A DNA stretch of 64,000 nucleotides, from positions 809,070-873,069 of the forward strand of contig NZ_JAFG01000003.1 in assembly GCF_000519305.1 (NCBI RefSeq). The letters run 5' to 3'. The stretch comes from Mesorhizobium ciceri WSM4083. GTDB taxonomy: Bacteria > Pseudomonadota > Alphaproteobacteria > Rhizobiales > Rhizobiaceae. The notes beneath the pieces are model-generated. The model made no database searches. It was given only the letters and a program-made list of their open reading frames with translations, and was not told the origin of the DNA. Shown here one piece after another: positions 44,605-53,618 of the stretch; within the stretch, counting starts at the first letter, position 1; each line of letters starts with the position of its first letter. The position numbers were made by a program, and so were the translations under genes.

Positions 44605-46538
44605 GCCGCTCTGCTCCGGTCGAGCGCGCGGTATTCCTCAAGGCATGCGGGATTGGCGAGCGAAGCGATGTTTTTCACCGGCTTGCCCTCAAGTGTCGTT
44701 CGCGCCGCCCCTTCCACCCTCTTGCCGTTGAGCGTGTAGGGCACGGCCCGCACCGCATGGATGCGATGCGGCACGTGGCGCGGCGATGCGCCTTCACGAA
44801 TGGCGCGGCGGATCTGCGCAGCGAACTCAGGCGTTAGCTCAAAACCGTCGTTGAGCTTGACGCAAAGCACGATCTCCTCGTCGCCTTCGACCGGCGCGCC
44901 GAACACCAGGCAATCCTCGATCTCGGCAAAGTTTTCGCAGGCGGCGTAGATTTCGGCAGTGCCGATGCGCACGCCGCCGGGCTTCAACGTCGTGTCCGAT
45001 CGACCATGGATGATCCCCGAGCCATGCGCGGTCATCTCCGCGACATCGCCATGCGTCCAGATTTCCCGGCGTGCCGCGAAATAGGTGGCGTGGTAGCGCG
45101 CGTCGCCGTCCTTTCCCCAGAATGTCAGCGGCATGGACGGGAACGGTTCGGTGCACACGAGGTCACCCTGCCTGCCTATGACCGGCGCATTGCGCTCGTC
45201 CATGACAACCACCGCGAGGCCTAGCCCCTTCACTGTCAGTTCGCCACAGCGAACCGGATGGATCGGTGAACCGAGAAGGAAACAACCGATGATCTCGGTG
45301 CCGCCCGAGATCGAGGCAAAGATCATATCCTGCTTCACATGCGCGTAGACCCAGTCGAACTGGCTGGGGGAAACCGGCGCACCGGCAGAGAGCAGGGAGC
45401 GCAGCGAGGACAGGTCGTGCAGACGTCCGGGCGCGTAGCCTTCGGCGGCCAGCGTGGCCAGATATTTCGGGCTGGTGCCGAAATGGGTGACGCGTGCGCG
45501 CTCCGCCATTGTCCACAGCGGACTGGGGTCGAGGCCATCAGCGGTCTTCAGGATCGGCGCGCCGTCATAGAGCACAACAGCCGCGCCGCAGGCGAGGCCC
45601 GAGATCAGCCAGTGATACATCATCCAGGCCGTGTTGGTGTACCAGCTCATCACGTCGCCGGGACGGACATCGCCATGCAGCAGATGCTCCTTCAGGTGCT
45701 GGAGCAGGACGCCGCCGGTACGGTGGACGATCGCCTTCGGCGCACCCGTGGTGCCGGAGGTGTAGAGCACATAGGCCGGATGATCGAAGGGCACACGTTC
45801 GAAGGTCAGCGCGCCGTCGCCGCCGAAATCCTCGAAGGCGACAGCCGCCGGCATGGTGGGTTTATCGTCGCCGGTCAGCACCAGCGTGGTCACCGTCGGC
45901 AGTGCCGCGACGATCTCGGCGAGCCTCTCCGAAATGTCGTGCTCCCTGCCCGCATAGCGGTAGCGCGGTGCTGCGAACAGCACCTTGGCGCCGATCTGGC
46001 CGAGGCGGTCGACGATCGCCGCGGCGCCGAAATCGGGCGAGCAGGACGACCAGACGGCGCCGATCGAAAGCGTCGCCAAAAGCGCCACGAGGCCTTCGAC
46101 CCGGTTGGGCAGGATACCGCCGACGCTGTCGCCCCTCGCCACGCCGGCCGCGCACAGGCCTTGCGCTATCCTCGCGACGCGCCGGCGAAGGTCGCCAAGG
46201 GTGACGATGCGGAAATGGCCGCTTTCGTCGGCCTCGATGACCGCGACCCGGTGATCGTCGCCACGCAGCAGGTTTTCCGCGAGATTGAGCGATGCGTCGG
46301 GAAAGAATTGGCTCCGCGTCATCGGCGCGTGGTCGTCGCGCAGGAAAGATCGCGTGCCCGGATCGCCGGTCACGCCGGCAAAGTCCCACACCGCCCGCCA
46401 GAACGCGCTGAGGTCACTGACCGACCAGCGATGCATCGTCTCGTAGTCGTGCGGGCTGAAGCCGTTCGCTGTCGCGAAGCGCGCAAGATTCGAGAATTGG
46501 AACGCGGCCGGCGCCGGCGTCCAAAGCACGGATGACAT
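44601..46538 (-). CDS. Acetoacetate-CoA ligase-type acyl-CoA synthetase
   Basis: A 645-residue ANL-family adenylating enzyme. The AMP loop is YTSGTTGAPKAIVHR, the adenine site SGGTEIIGCF, and the C-terminal hinge and catalytic Lys region TLKPGGVRIGTAEIY and NGKRVEGA. N-terminal ACAS_N segment HRWSVSDLSAFWRAVWDFAG fits acetoacetyl-CoA synthetase. First gene of the acyl-CoA operon; the operator at 46605 is 67 bp upstream. The actual acid may differ from acetoacetate. Confidence 0.85.
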   Translation of the reverse strand: MSSVLWTPAPAAFQFSNLARFATANGFSPHDYETMHRWSVSDLSAFWRAVWDFAGVTGDPGTRSFLRDDHAPMTRSQFFPDASLNLAENLLRGDDHRVAVIEADESGHFRIVTLGDLRRRVARIAQGLCAAGVARGDSVGGILPNRVEGLVALLATLSIGAVWSSCSPDFGAAAIVDRLGQIGAKVLFAAPRYRYAGREHDISERLAEIVAALPTVTTLVLTGDDKPTMPAAVAFEDFGGDGALTFERVPFDHPAYVLYTSGTTGAPKAIVHRTGGVLLQHLKEHLLHGDVRPGDVMSWYTNTAWMMYHWLISGLACGAAVVLYDGAPILKTADGLDPSPLWTMAERARVTHFGTSPKYLATLAAEGYAPGRLHDLSSLRSLLSAGAPVSPSQFDWVYAHVKQDMIFASISGGTEIIGCFLLGSPIHPVRCGELTVKGLGLAVVVMDERNAPVIGRQGDLVCTEPFPSMPLTFWGKDGDARYHATYFAARREIWTHGDVAEMTAHGSGIIHGRSDTTLKPGGVRIGTAEIYAACENFAEIEDCLVFGAPVEGDEEIVLCVKLNDGFELTPEFAAQIRRAIREGASPRHVPHRIHAVRAVPYTLNGKRVEGAARTTLEGKPVKNIASLANPACLEEYRALDRSRAA

Positions 46539-46604
46539 GAATTTCCTCCCGGAATGCAGGCCGGCGCGAAGCCGTCATCTTGTCTGCAGGTCACTTTCAG
46601 ATTA

Positions 46605-46618
46605 TTGGTTATAACCAG
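46605..46618. promoter_or_regulatory. GntR-type operator between acyl-CoA ligase and thiolase genes
   Basis: TTGGTTATAACCAG matches the site at 40377 in 13 of 14 bases. It lies between divergent genes, 67 bp from the ligase start and 38 bp from the thiolase start. Confidence 0.7.
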
Positions 46619-46655
46619 AATGTCAAGCGGCGAACACGCCCTCTATGCCGCACCA

Positions 46656-47849
46656 ATGGAGGACAGGAAATTGCAGGATGCAGTGTACATCGTCGCCGCC
46701 AAACGCACGCCAATCGGCAAGCTCAACGGCGCGCTCGCCGGCCTCTCCGCCGCGGAACTGGGTGGGCAACTCATTCAGGCGATGCTGGCCGAATCCGGGC
46801 TCGCGCCTGATGCCGTCAGCGAGGTGATCATGGGCCAGGTGCTGACCGGCGGCGCCGGGCAGAACCCGGCAAGACAGGCTTCGCTCAGGGCTGGCCTGCC
46901 GGTCAGCGTACCCGCCATGACGATCAACAAGGTATGCGGCGCCGGGCAGAAATCGATCCATCTAGCCGCACAGGCCATTCGCTGCGGCGACGCCGAATGC
47001 GTCATCGCCGGCGGACAGGATTCGATGACATCGGCGCCGCACTTCATTCCAGGCGTTCGCGGCGGCGTGCGCATAGGTGACCGGGTGGTCAAGGATTCGA
47101 TGATCACCGACGGGCTGTGGGACGCCTTCCATCAGGTCCATATGGGCGTCACGGTCGAGTCGCTGGCGAAGCGCTACCAGATCACGCGCGATGAGCAGGA
47201 CCGATTCGCACTGCGCTCGCAGCAGAAGGCCGATGATGCCACCCGTTCCGGGAGGTTCGATGATGAGATCGTCCCGGTCTCGATAAAGACCAGGCAAGGC
47301 GATGTCATTGTCGACTGTGACGAGCATCCCAATCCCGCGACCACCCTCGAAGGACTTGCCAAGCTGAAGCCGGTCTTTAACCCGGCGGGGACAATCACCG
47401 CAGGCAACTCATCCGGCCTCAACGATGGTGCTGCCGCCGTGTTGGTTATGTCGGAGACACGGATGAACGAACTCGGGCTAACGCCCCTCGCCCGAGTTGC
47501 GTCCTATGCTTCAGCGGCGGTCGAGCCGATGGATATGGGGCTGGGACCAGTCGCTGCCTCACGCCTTACGCTGCAGAAGGCCGGCTGGCAGGCGGCCGAC
47601 CTCGACGCCATGGAGATCAACGAAGCCTTCGCCGCACAGGCCATCGCGGTCAATCGCGAGATGGGCTGGAACGAGGAGATCATCAACATCAGCGGCGGCG
47701 CCATCGCGCTCGGCCATTCACTGGCGGGATCCGGCTGCCGCATCGTGGTGACGCTGCTCCATGAGATGACAAGGCGCAACGCCCGCAGAGGCCTGGCCTC
47801 ACTCTGCATCGGCGGCGGCCAGGGCGTGGCGATCTGCCTGGAGCGGTGA
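46656..47849 (+). CDS. Acetyl-CoA acetyltransferase (thiolase II)
   Basis: A 397-residue biosynthetic-type thiolase. Nucleophile Cys is in INKVCGAGQKSIHLA, then NEAFAAQAIAVNRE, the His in GGAIALGHSLAGSG and the second Cys in SLCIGGGQGVA. ATG 46656 gives standard length; an in-frame ATG at 46620 abuts the operator. Divergent from the ligase, it would cleave acetoacetyl-CoA formed by the ligase. Confidence 0.9.
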   Translation: MEDRKLQDAVYIVAAKRTPIGKLNGALAGLSAAELGGQLIQAMLAESGLAPDAVSEVIMGQVLTGGAGQNPARQASLRAGLPVSVPAMTINKVCGAGQKSIHLAAQAIRCGDAECVIAGGQDSMTSAPHFIPGVRGGVRIGDRVVKDSMITDGLWDAFHQVHMGVTVESLAKRYQITRDEQDRFALRSQQKADDATRSGRFDDEIVPVSIKTRQGDVIVDCDEHPNPATTLEGLAKLKPVFNPAGTITAGNSSGLNDGAAAVLVMSETRMNELGLTPLARVASYASAAVEPMDMGLGPVAASRLTLQKAGWQAADLDAMEINEAFAAQAIAVNREMGWNEEIINISGGAIALGHSLAGSGCRIVVTLLHEMTRRNARRGLASLCIGGGQGVAICLER

Positions 47850-48274
47850 TCCAAGACTCTGAGCAGTTGTTATGTGATAGCGTCGCACAATGGCCTGGTC
47901 GAATGGCCGGATCAGCCTCTTTGAATCAATTTGGGCGAACCGCTTGGTAACCCATTGTTAAATAACGATGATGTTAGTCGCAGAGGGACGCCATCTTTCC
48001 AACAAAATCAATCAGTTAGCGGGTGGTTCGCCAATCCATATCCTTCGTATGTTCTCGTATGGTCTGGCGAACCTAAGGACCAAGAAGAGGACTAGTTTCC
48101 ATGCGAGCTATGCCTCAGCTTTATCCCAAAAAGATCAATCAATCATTTTGACCATGGCGCTATCAGCGCGGCCGCATTGGGGCCAGAAGCGGACTGACAG
48201 CTTCTAAGCACGCATTTTCGCAAGCGGACTTTTTTTCCGCAACGGAATCGCTTTGACATGCGCAATCCCGGCCA
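47850..48274. repeat. Dispersed intergenic repeat, copy B (fullest)
   Basis: A 425-bp gene-free stretch. Its left part (47918-47970) matches copy C at about 32143-32195, and its right part (47975-48205) matches copy A at 3404-3640. GGCGAACC occurs at 47934 (+), as its reverse complement at 48025, and again (+) at 48066. The block ggggcc-agaagcggac resembles common rhizobial intergenic repeats. Confidence 0.6.
48025..48073. repeat. Hairpin repeat, copy B
   Basis: GGTTCGCCAATCCATA pairs with TATGGTCTGGCGAACC (16-bp arms, two mismatches) around a 17-nt loop. Corresponding element: 3446-3494. Confidence 0.7.
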
Positions 48275-49351
48275 TCAGGCCGGGAACAGGAACGCCGAAG
48301 CGGGATCGAAAAAGATGCGCTGACCTGATGTGGCGGTGCTATCGCCCACCTCTGCGTCAGAGGTTGGCCTGACGTCGATCTCATCTCCGCCGGCCGTGCG
48401 TGCCACGACCCGCCGTCGGTCGCCGAAGAAGGCGGTATCGACGATCTCGACGGCGAGTGCCACGCTTGTCGGCGTAGGCGTCAAGCGGAAGGCTTCCGGG
48501 CGCACCATCAGCCGGACGTTCTGGCCTTGGCCGAACGACGTTGTCGCCTTGACGCCGGTCACGATCGAGCCGCCGGCCAGGCGGATCGTCGATGCGCCAT
48601 CTGCGGTTTGCAAATGCTCAGCCGGCAGGAAATTCGAGTTGCCGATGAAGCCGGCGACGAACTCGCTCGCCGGCCGGAGGTAAAGATCCTCGCCAGTACC
48701 GATCTGTTCGATGCGGCCTTCCCTGAACAGAGCGATGCGATCCGAAAGATGCAGCGCCTCCTCCTGGTCGTGCGTGACATAGAGGATGGTGACGCCGGTC
48801 TCGCGGTGGATGCGGCGGATCTCGGCCTGGATCTCCTGGCGCAGCTTCTTGTCGAGCGCCGACAGCGGCTCGTCCATCAGCAGGATCGGCGGGTCGTAGG
48901 CGAGCGCGCGGGCAAGCGCCACGCGCTGCTGCTGGCCGCCCGACAGCGCGCCCGGATGGCGGTCGGCGAAGTTTTCGAGGCGCACCAGCGCCAGCATGTC
49001 GGCGACCTTGCGCTTGATCTCGCCATCCGGTCGGCGGCGCACGCGCAGCGGAAAGGCGACATTCTCGGCGACACTCAGATGCGGAAATAGCGTGTAGCGC
49101 TGGAAGACCATGCCGATGTTGCGCTTGTGCGGCGGCACCGAAAGCAGCGACCTGTCCTCCAGGAGCACATCGCCCGAGCTCGGATCCTGGAAACCGGCGA
49201 TGGCGTAGAGTGTCGTCGACTTACCGGAACCCGACGGGCCAAGGAACGTCAGGAACTCCCCCTTGGGCACATCGATGGTGACGTCATGGACGGCGACGAA
49301 GGCGCCGAACGTCTTTCTCACCGCGCGTATGGACAGGAATGGCCGGGTCAT
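48275..49351 (-). CDS. PotA-type ABC transporter ATP-binding protein
   Basis: A 358-residue ATPase of a spermidine/putrescine-like importer. Walker A GPSGSGKST, signature LSGGQQQR, Walker B ILLMDEPLSALD, H-loop VTHDQEEA, then a C-terminal TOBE domain (residues about 275-350). ATG 49351 overlaps the permease stop. Last gene of the operon that starts at 57032. Confidence 0.92.
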   Translation of the reverse strand: MTRPFLSIRAVRKTFGAFVAVHDVTIDVPKGEFLTFLGPSGSGKSTTLYAIAGFQDPSSGDVLLEDRSLLSVPPHKRNIGMVFQRYTLFPHLSVAENVAFPLRVRRRPDGEIKRKVADMLALVRLENFADRHPGALSGGQQQRVALARALAYDPPILLMDEPLSALDKKLRQEIQAEIRRIHRETGVTILYVTHDQEEALHLSDRIALFREGRIEQIGTGEDLYLRPASEFVAGFIGNSNFLPAEHLQTADGASTIRLAGGSIVTGVKATTSFGQGQNVRLMVRPEAFRLTPTPTSVALAVEIVDTAFFGDRRRVVARTAGGDEIDVRPTSDAEVGDSTATSGQRIFFDPASAFLFPA

Positions 49352-50148
49352 GTTGACAATTTCCTGCGAAGGAGTGCGGTCACGATCATCAGGCACAAGG
49401 TCAGGCCGACAAGCAGGCTGGAGGCGGCGGCGACGACCGGGCTGAGGTCGGCGCGCAGGCTGCCCCAGATCTTGACCGGCAAGGTCTGCAAGGTCGGGCT
49501 TGCCATGAAGATCGCCACCACGACCTCGTCCCATGAGGCCAGGAAAGAGAAGATCGCCGCGGAGAAGATGCCGATCCTGATCGACGGCAAGGTGATCCTC
49601 AACCGTGCCTGCAGCGGGCTGGCGCCGCAGACTATGGCCGCGTCCTCGATGGATTTGTCGAAACCCTCTAGCGCTGCAGTGATCGGGATAATGGCGAAAG
49701 GCAGTGCCAGGATGGTGTGGGCGATGACGAAGCCGACCGTGGTGCCGGCAAGGCCGATGCGCAGGAAGAAGGCGTAGATGGCGATGGCGAACACGACGAC
49801 CGGCAGCACCATCGGCATCAACAGCAAGCCGCGCAGGACCTGGCGTCCGCGAAACTCACCCCTGACCAAGCTGAAGGAGGCGAACAGGCCGATGACGACG
49901 GCGAGGATGGCGGCCATGGCGGCAATCCGGGCACTGGTCAGCGCGGCATCGATCCAGGTCGGATCAGCCAGCAACTGCTGGTACCATTTCAGCGTCCAGC
50001 CGGGCGGCGGGAAGGCGAGCCAGCGCGACGAGCCGAACGACAGGAGCACGATGAAGACCACCGGCAGCAACAGGAAAGCCGCGACTGCCGCCGTGAAGCC
50101 GACAAGCGCCACACGCAGCCATCCGAGCCTGTCGTAGTCGAGCAGCAT
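49348..50148 (-). CDS. PotC-type ABC transporter permease
   Basis: A 266-residue permease with six TM helices. The EAA loop reads IEDAAIVCGASPLQARLRIT, which contacts the ATPase. ATG 50148 is just 2 bp from the stop of the preceding permease gene. Confidence 0.9.
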   Translation of the reverse strand: MLLDYDRLGWLRVALVGFTAAVAAFLLLPVVFIVLLSFGSSRWLAFPPPGWTLKWYQQLLADPTWIDAALTSARIAAMAAILAVVIGLFASFSLVRGEFRGRQVLRGLLLMPMVLPVVVFAIAIYAFFLRIGLAGTTVGFVIAHTILALPFAIIPITAALEGFDKSIEDAAIVCGASPLQARLRITLPSIRIGIFSAAIFSFLASWDEVVVAIFMASPTLQTLPVKIWGSLRADLSPVVAAASSLLVGLTLCLMIVTALLRRKLST

Positions 50149-50150
50149 CC

Positions 50151-51011
50151 TCAGATCCCTCCGCCGGTGCGCCTGGCGCCGACCAGGCGAAGCTGGATCG
50201 CGTAGAGCGCCATGGTGACGACGAGCAGGACGAAGGCGGCCGCACTGCCGAGCCCCCAGTTGAGCAGCGACTGCACCGTCTGTGCGATCATCTCGGCCAG
50301 CATCATGTTCGATGTGCCGCCGAGCAGGGCCGGCGTGACGAAGTAGCCAAGCGACATGACGAAGACCATCAGCCCTCCGGCGGCGACGCCGGGCAGCGAC
50401 AGCGGCAAGAGGATGCGGCGGAAAGCCGCGAACGGGCTTGCGCCGCAAAGGGCGGCGGCGCGCAGCGTCATCGGGTCTATCGCCCTCAGTGTGCCGACCA
50501 GCGGCAGGATCATGAAGGGCAGCATGATGTAGACCATGCCGATGGTTACGCCGGCCAGATTGTTGATGAGCGGCAGCGGCTCGTGGATGATGCCCAGCCC
50601 CATCAGCGCCCGGTTGATCACCCCAGTCCGCTGCAGCAGCACCATCCAGGCATAGGTGCGGGTGAGAAGGTTCGTCCACATCGACAGGATGATGATGCCG
50701 AAGACGATCGAGCCCAGGGCCGGCGGCATGATCGCCAGCATCCAGGCGACCGGGAACGCCACCAGGATGGTGACGGCGGTGACGACCGATGCAACGAGGA
50801 AGGTGTTGAGGAACACCCGCACATAGGTGCCGCTGCCGAACAGCGCGGCGTAGTTCTGCAAGCCTGGCTCAGGATCGGTGACGCTGCGCAGCAGCAGGGC
50901 CACCACCGGCACGATGAAGAACAGGCCGACCAGGAGAAGAGCCGGCAATGCGCTGCCGCTGCCGGCCGGCAGGCCGGCGACCGAGCCGCGTCTGGAAGAA
51001 TTTCCCTGCAT
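50151..51011 (-). CDS. PotB-type ABC transporter permease
   Basis: A 286-residue permease with six TM helices. EAA loop: LRAAALCGASPFAAFRRILL. It forms a heterodimer with the next permease. The spacing of 65 bp to the binding-protein gene is normal for these operons. Confidence 0.9.
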   Translation of the reverse strand: MQGNSSRRGSVAGLPAGSGSALPALLLVGLFFIVPVVALLLRSVTDPEPGLQNYAALFGSGTYVRVFLNTFLVASVVTAVTILVAFPVAWMLAIMPPALGSIVFGIIILSMWTNLLTRTYAWMVLLQRTGVINRALMGLGIIHEPLPLINNLAGVTIGMVYIMLPFMILPLVGTLRAIDPMTLRAAALCGASPFAAFRRILLPLSLPGVAAGGLMVFVMSLGYFVTPALLGGTSNMMLAEMIAQTVQSLLNWGLGSAAAFVLLVVTMALYAIQLRLVGARRTGGGI

Positions 51012-51076
51012 CGAGCGGTCCTGTCTCGAACGGGGAGCGCAAGCCGCGCCCCGCCGGTCTGCAACGGTGTTAGGTG

Positions 51077-52081
51077 CTAGTTGGTCTGCCAGGCATACCA
51101 GCGCGTGGCGATCTCGTCGCGATGCTCGGCCCAGTAGTTCATGTCGAGGTTGATCTGGCCCTCGACATGGGCATCTGGCAGGGCCTTGACGGCATCGGCC
51201 GGCATCTCAGCCTTGGCCTTGGTACTGATCGGCGCATAGCCGCTCGCCTCGGCGAATTTCGCCTGGCCGGTCGGGCTGGTGGCGGCAGCGAGGAACTTCA
51301 TCGCGCTGCCCTTGTTCTTGGCGCCCTTCGGCACGACGAGCACGTCGGCGGCGGTGAGGTTCTGGTTCCAGGCAACACCGACATCGGTGCCATCCTGCTG
51401 CAGGGCGAAGACGCGACCGTTCCACAACTGGCCGAAAGCGGCCTCGCCGGAGGCAATCAGCTGCTGCGATTCAGCACCGCCGCTCCACCAGACGATATCG
51501 GACTTGATGGTGTCGAGTTTCTTGAAGGCCCGGTCGAGGTCGAGCGGATAGAGCTTGTCCGCCGGCACGCCGTCGGCCAGCAGCGCGATCTCGATGACGC
51601 CGGGGGCCGACCATTTGTAGAAGGTCCGCTTGCCGGGAAATTTCTTGGTGTCGAACATGTCGGCCCAGCCGGTCGGTTCGCCCGGAACGGCGCCCTTGTT
51701 CCAAGCAAGCACGAAGGAATAGTAGAAGCTGCCGACGGCATGCTCATTGCTGAAGCGCGGGTCGAGATCGGCCTTGGGTACGACCGCATAGTCGATCGGC
51801 TCCAGCAGCCCGTCCTTGGCAGCCTTGATGGCGAAATCCATTTCCACGTCGACGACATCCCAGGTGACGTTGCCGGCGTCGACCATGGCCTTGAGCTTGC
51901 CGTAGTCGGTCGGTCCGTCCTGCAGCACCTTGATGCCGGAGCTGGCCTCGAAGGGGGCCGCCCAGGATTTGGTCTGCGCCTCTTGCGTGGTGCCGCCCCA
52001 GCTGGTGAACGCCATTTCATCGGCCTTGGCGGCGGTCGCTGCGAGCAACCCGGCCAGCAGGCCGGTCAAAATCAGTTTCAT
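51077..52081 (-). CDS. PotD-type periplasmic substrate-binding protein
   Basis: A 334-residue extracellular binding protein. Signal peptide: MKLILTGLLAGLLAATAAKA, cut before DEMAF. The mature part begins FTSWGGTTQEAQ, common in polyamine/opine-type binders, and has VEMDFAIKA and MNYWAEHRDEI. The ligand is likely an organic amine or related cation. Confidence 0.88.
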   Translation of the reverse strand: MKLILTGLLAGLLAATAAKADEMAFTSWGGTTQEAQTKSWAAPFEASSGIKVLQDGPTDYGKLKAMVDAGNVTWDVVDVEMDFAIKAAKDGLLEPIDYAVVPKADLDPRFSNEHAVGSFYYSFVLAWNKGAVPGEPTGWADMFDTKKFPGKRTFYKWSAPGVIEIALLADGVPADKLYPLDLDRAFKKLDTIKSDIVWWSGGAESQQLIASGEAAFGQLWNGRVFALQQDGTDVGVAWNQNLTAADVLVVPKGAKNKGSAMKFLAAATSPTGQAKFAEASGYAPISTKAKAEMPADAVKALPDAHVEGQINLDMNYWAEHRDEIATRWYAWQTN

Positions 52082-52138
52082 GTCATTCTCCTCTGTTGGT
52101 CTGTTCTTGTTTTTCTCAGTGCACCTGCGTCGCGCGCC

Positions 52139-53608
52139 TCAGCGCATGACGAAGGGATCGGGGATCGGCTCGTCCGAGGTGTTGATCCATACGGATTTCG
52201 AGCGTGTGTAATCTGTGATGGCATCGAGCCCGCCTTCGCGGCCGAGGCCAGACAGGCCGTAGCCGCCGAAGGGAACGAGCGGCGATACGACGCGATAGGT
52301 GTTGACCCAGACGACGCCAGCATGGATGTCGCGCGCCATGCGGTGCGCCCTAGCGAGATTGCTGGTGAACACGCCGGAAGCCAGGCCGAAGGGCGTGTCG
52401 TTGGCGAGTGCCAGCGCCTGCGCCTCGCTGTCGAAAGCAAGTACGCTGAGCACCGGTCCGAACAGCTCCTCGCGCACGCAGGGCAGGTCGCTGCCGCCGG
52501 CATCGATGATGGTCGGTGCGTAATAGAAGCCGCTGCCTGCTGGCCGTGTGCCGCCAGTAATGAGGGTGCCGCCCGCGGCAAGGCTCTCCGCGACCACCTT
52601 CTCGATCCAGTCGCGCTGACGCAGGGTGGCGAGCGGACCCATTTCAGTCGCCGGATCCTGCGGATCACCGATGCGGATCGCCTCGGCCTTGCGCGTCAGC
52701 CGGGCGAGGAATTCATCCTTCACCGAACGCTCGACCAGCAGCCGCGAGCCGGCGACGCAGCTCTGGCCGGTCGCGGCGAAAATGCCGGCGACCACCGCGT
52801 TGGCGGCGCTGTCGAGGTCGGCGTCGGCGAAGACGACGACCGGGCTTTTGCCGCCGAGTTCCAGAGTGGTGTAGGCAAGGTTCTCCGCCGTGTTCCTGAC
52901 GATGGCGCGCGCCGTCGACGGACCGCCGGTGAAGGCGACGCGCGAAACCAGCGGATGGCTGGTCAGGCGCCGGCCGCACTCCTGGCCAAAGCCGGTGAGG
53001 ATGTTGACGACGCCTGAGGGGAAGCCGGCCTGCTGGACCAGTTCGGCAAAGGCGAGCAGCGGCGCCGGGCCGTCCTCGGAAGCCTTGAGCACGATGGTGC
53101 AGCCGGCGGCGAGCGCCGGGCCGAGCTTGACGGCCGAGAGGAAGAGCTGTGAGTTCCACGGCACCATCGCGGCAACAACGCCAATCGGCTCGCGACGGAT
53201 GGTGACGTCGAGATCGGGCTTGTCGATCGGCACATGCGCGCCTTCGTGCTTGTCGGCCAGTCCGCCATAATAGCGGTAGTAGTCGCCGACATAGGCGATC
53301 TGGGCGCGGGTCTCGCGGATGATCTTGCCGGTGTCTCGTGTCTCGAGCTCGGCAAGGCGCCCGGCATTGGCGGCGACGAGGTCGCCGAGCTTGACCAGCA
53401 GCTTGCCACGCGCCGTCGCCGTCATCCTTCGCCAAAGGTCTGAGCGCAGTGCGCGGTGCGCCGCCTCGACGGCACGGTCGACATCGGCTTCGCTCGCCGC
53501 CGGCATCTTCGCCCAGGCCGCCCCGGTCGACGGGTCGACGCTGTCGAAAGTGGCGGACGGTTCGTCGAAGCGGCCGTCGATGAAGTTCCTGAAGAGGGCG
53601 TCGGTCAT
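52139..53608 (-). CDS. NAD-dependent aldehyde dehydrogenase
   Basis: A 489-residue enzyme with VPWNSQLFLSAVKLGPALAA, Glu in [12 protein letters not shown], catalytic Cys in ATGQSCVAGSRLL and ELFGPVLSVLAF. Placed between the LLM monooxygenase and the binding protein. It probably oxidises an aldehyde released from the imported compound. Confidence 0.9.
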   Translation of the reverse strand: MTDALFRNFIDGRFDEPSATFDSVDPSTGAAWAKMPAASEADVDRAVEAAHRALRSDLWRRMTATARGKLLVKLGDLVAANAGRLAELETRDTGKIIRETRAQIAYVGDYYRYYGGLADKHEGAHVPIDKPDLDVTIRREPIGVVAAMVPWNSQLFLSAVKLGPALAAGCTIVLKASEDGPAPLLAFAELVQQAGFPSGVVNILTGFGQECGRRLTSHPLVSRVAFTGGPSTARAIVRNTAENLAYTTLELGGKSPVVVFADADLDSAANAVVAGIFAATGQSCVAGSRLLVERSVKDEFLARLTRKAEAIRIGDPQDPATEMGPLATLRQRDWIEKVVAESLAAGGTLITGGTRPAGSGFYYAPTIIDAGGSDLPCVREELFGPVLSVLAFDSEAQALALANDTPFGLASGVFTSNLARAHRMARDIHAGVVWVNTYRVVSPLVPFGGYGLSGLGREGGLDAITDYTRSKSVWINTSDEPIPDPFVMR

Positions 53609-53618
53609 GGGCTCGCGA

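Noticed and set aside
45339..46535. 398-residue plus-strand frame opposite the acyl-CoA ligase
   Set aside because: Shadow of the ligase, which has clear AMP-binding motifs.
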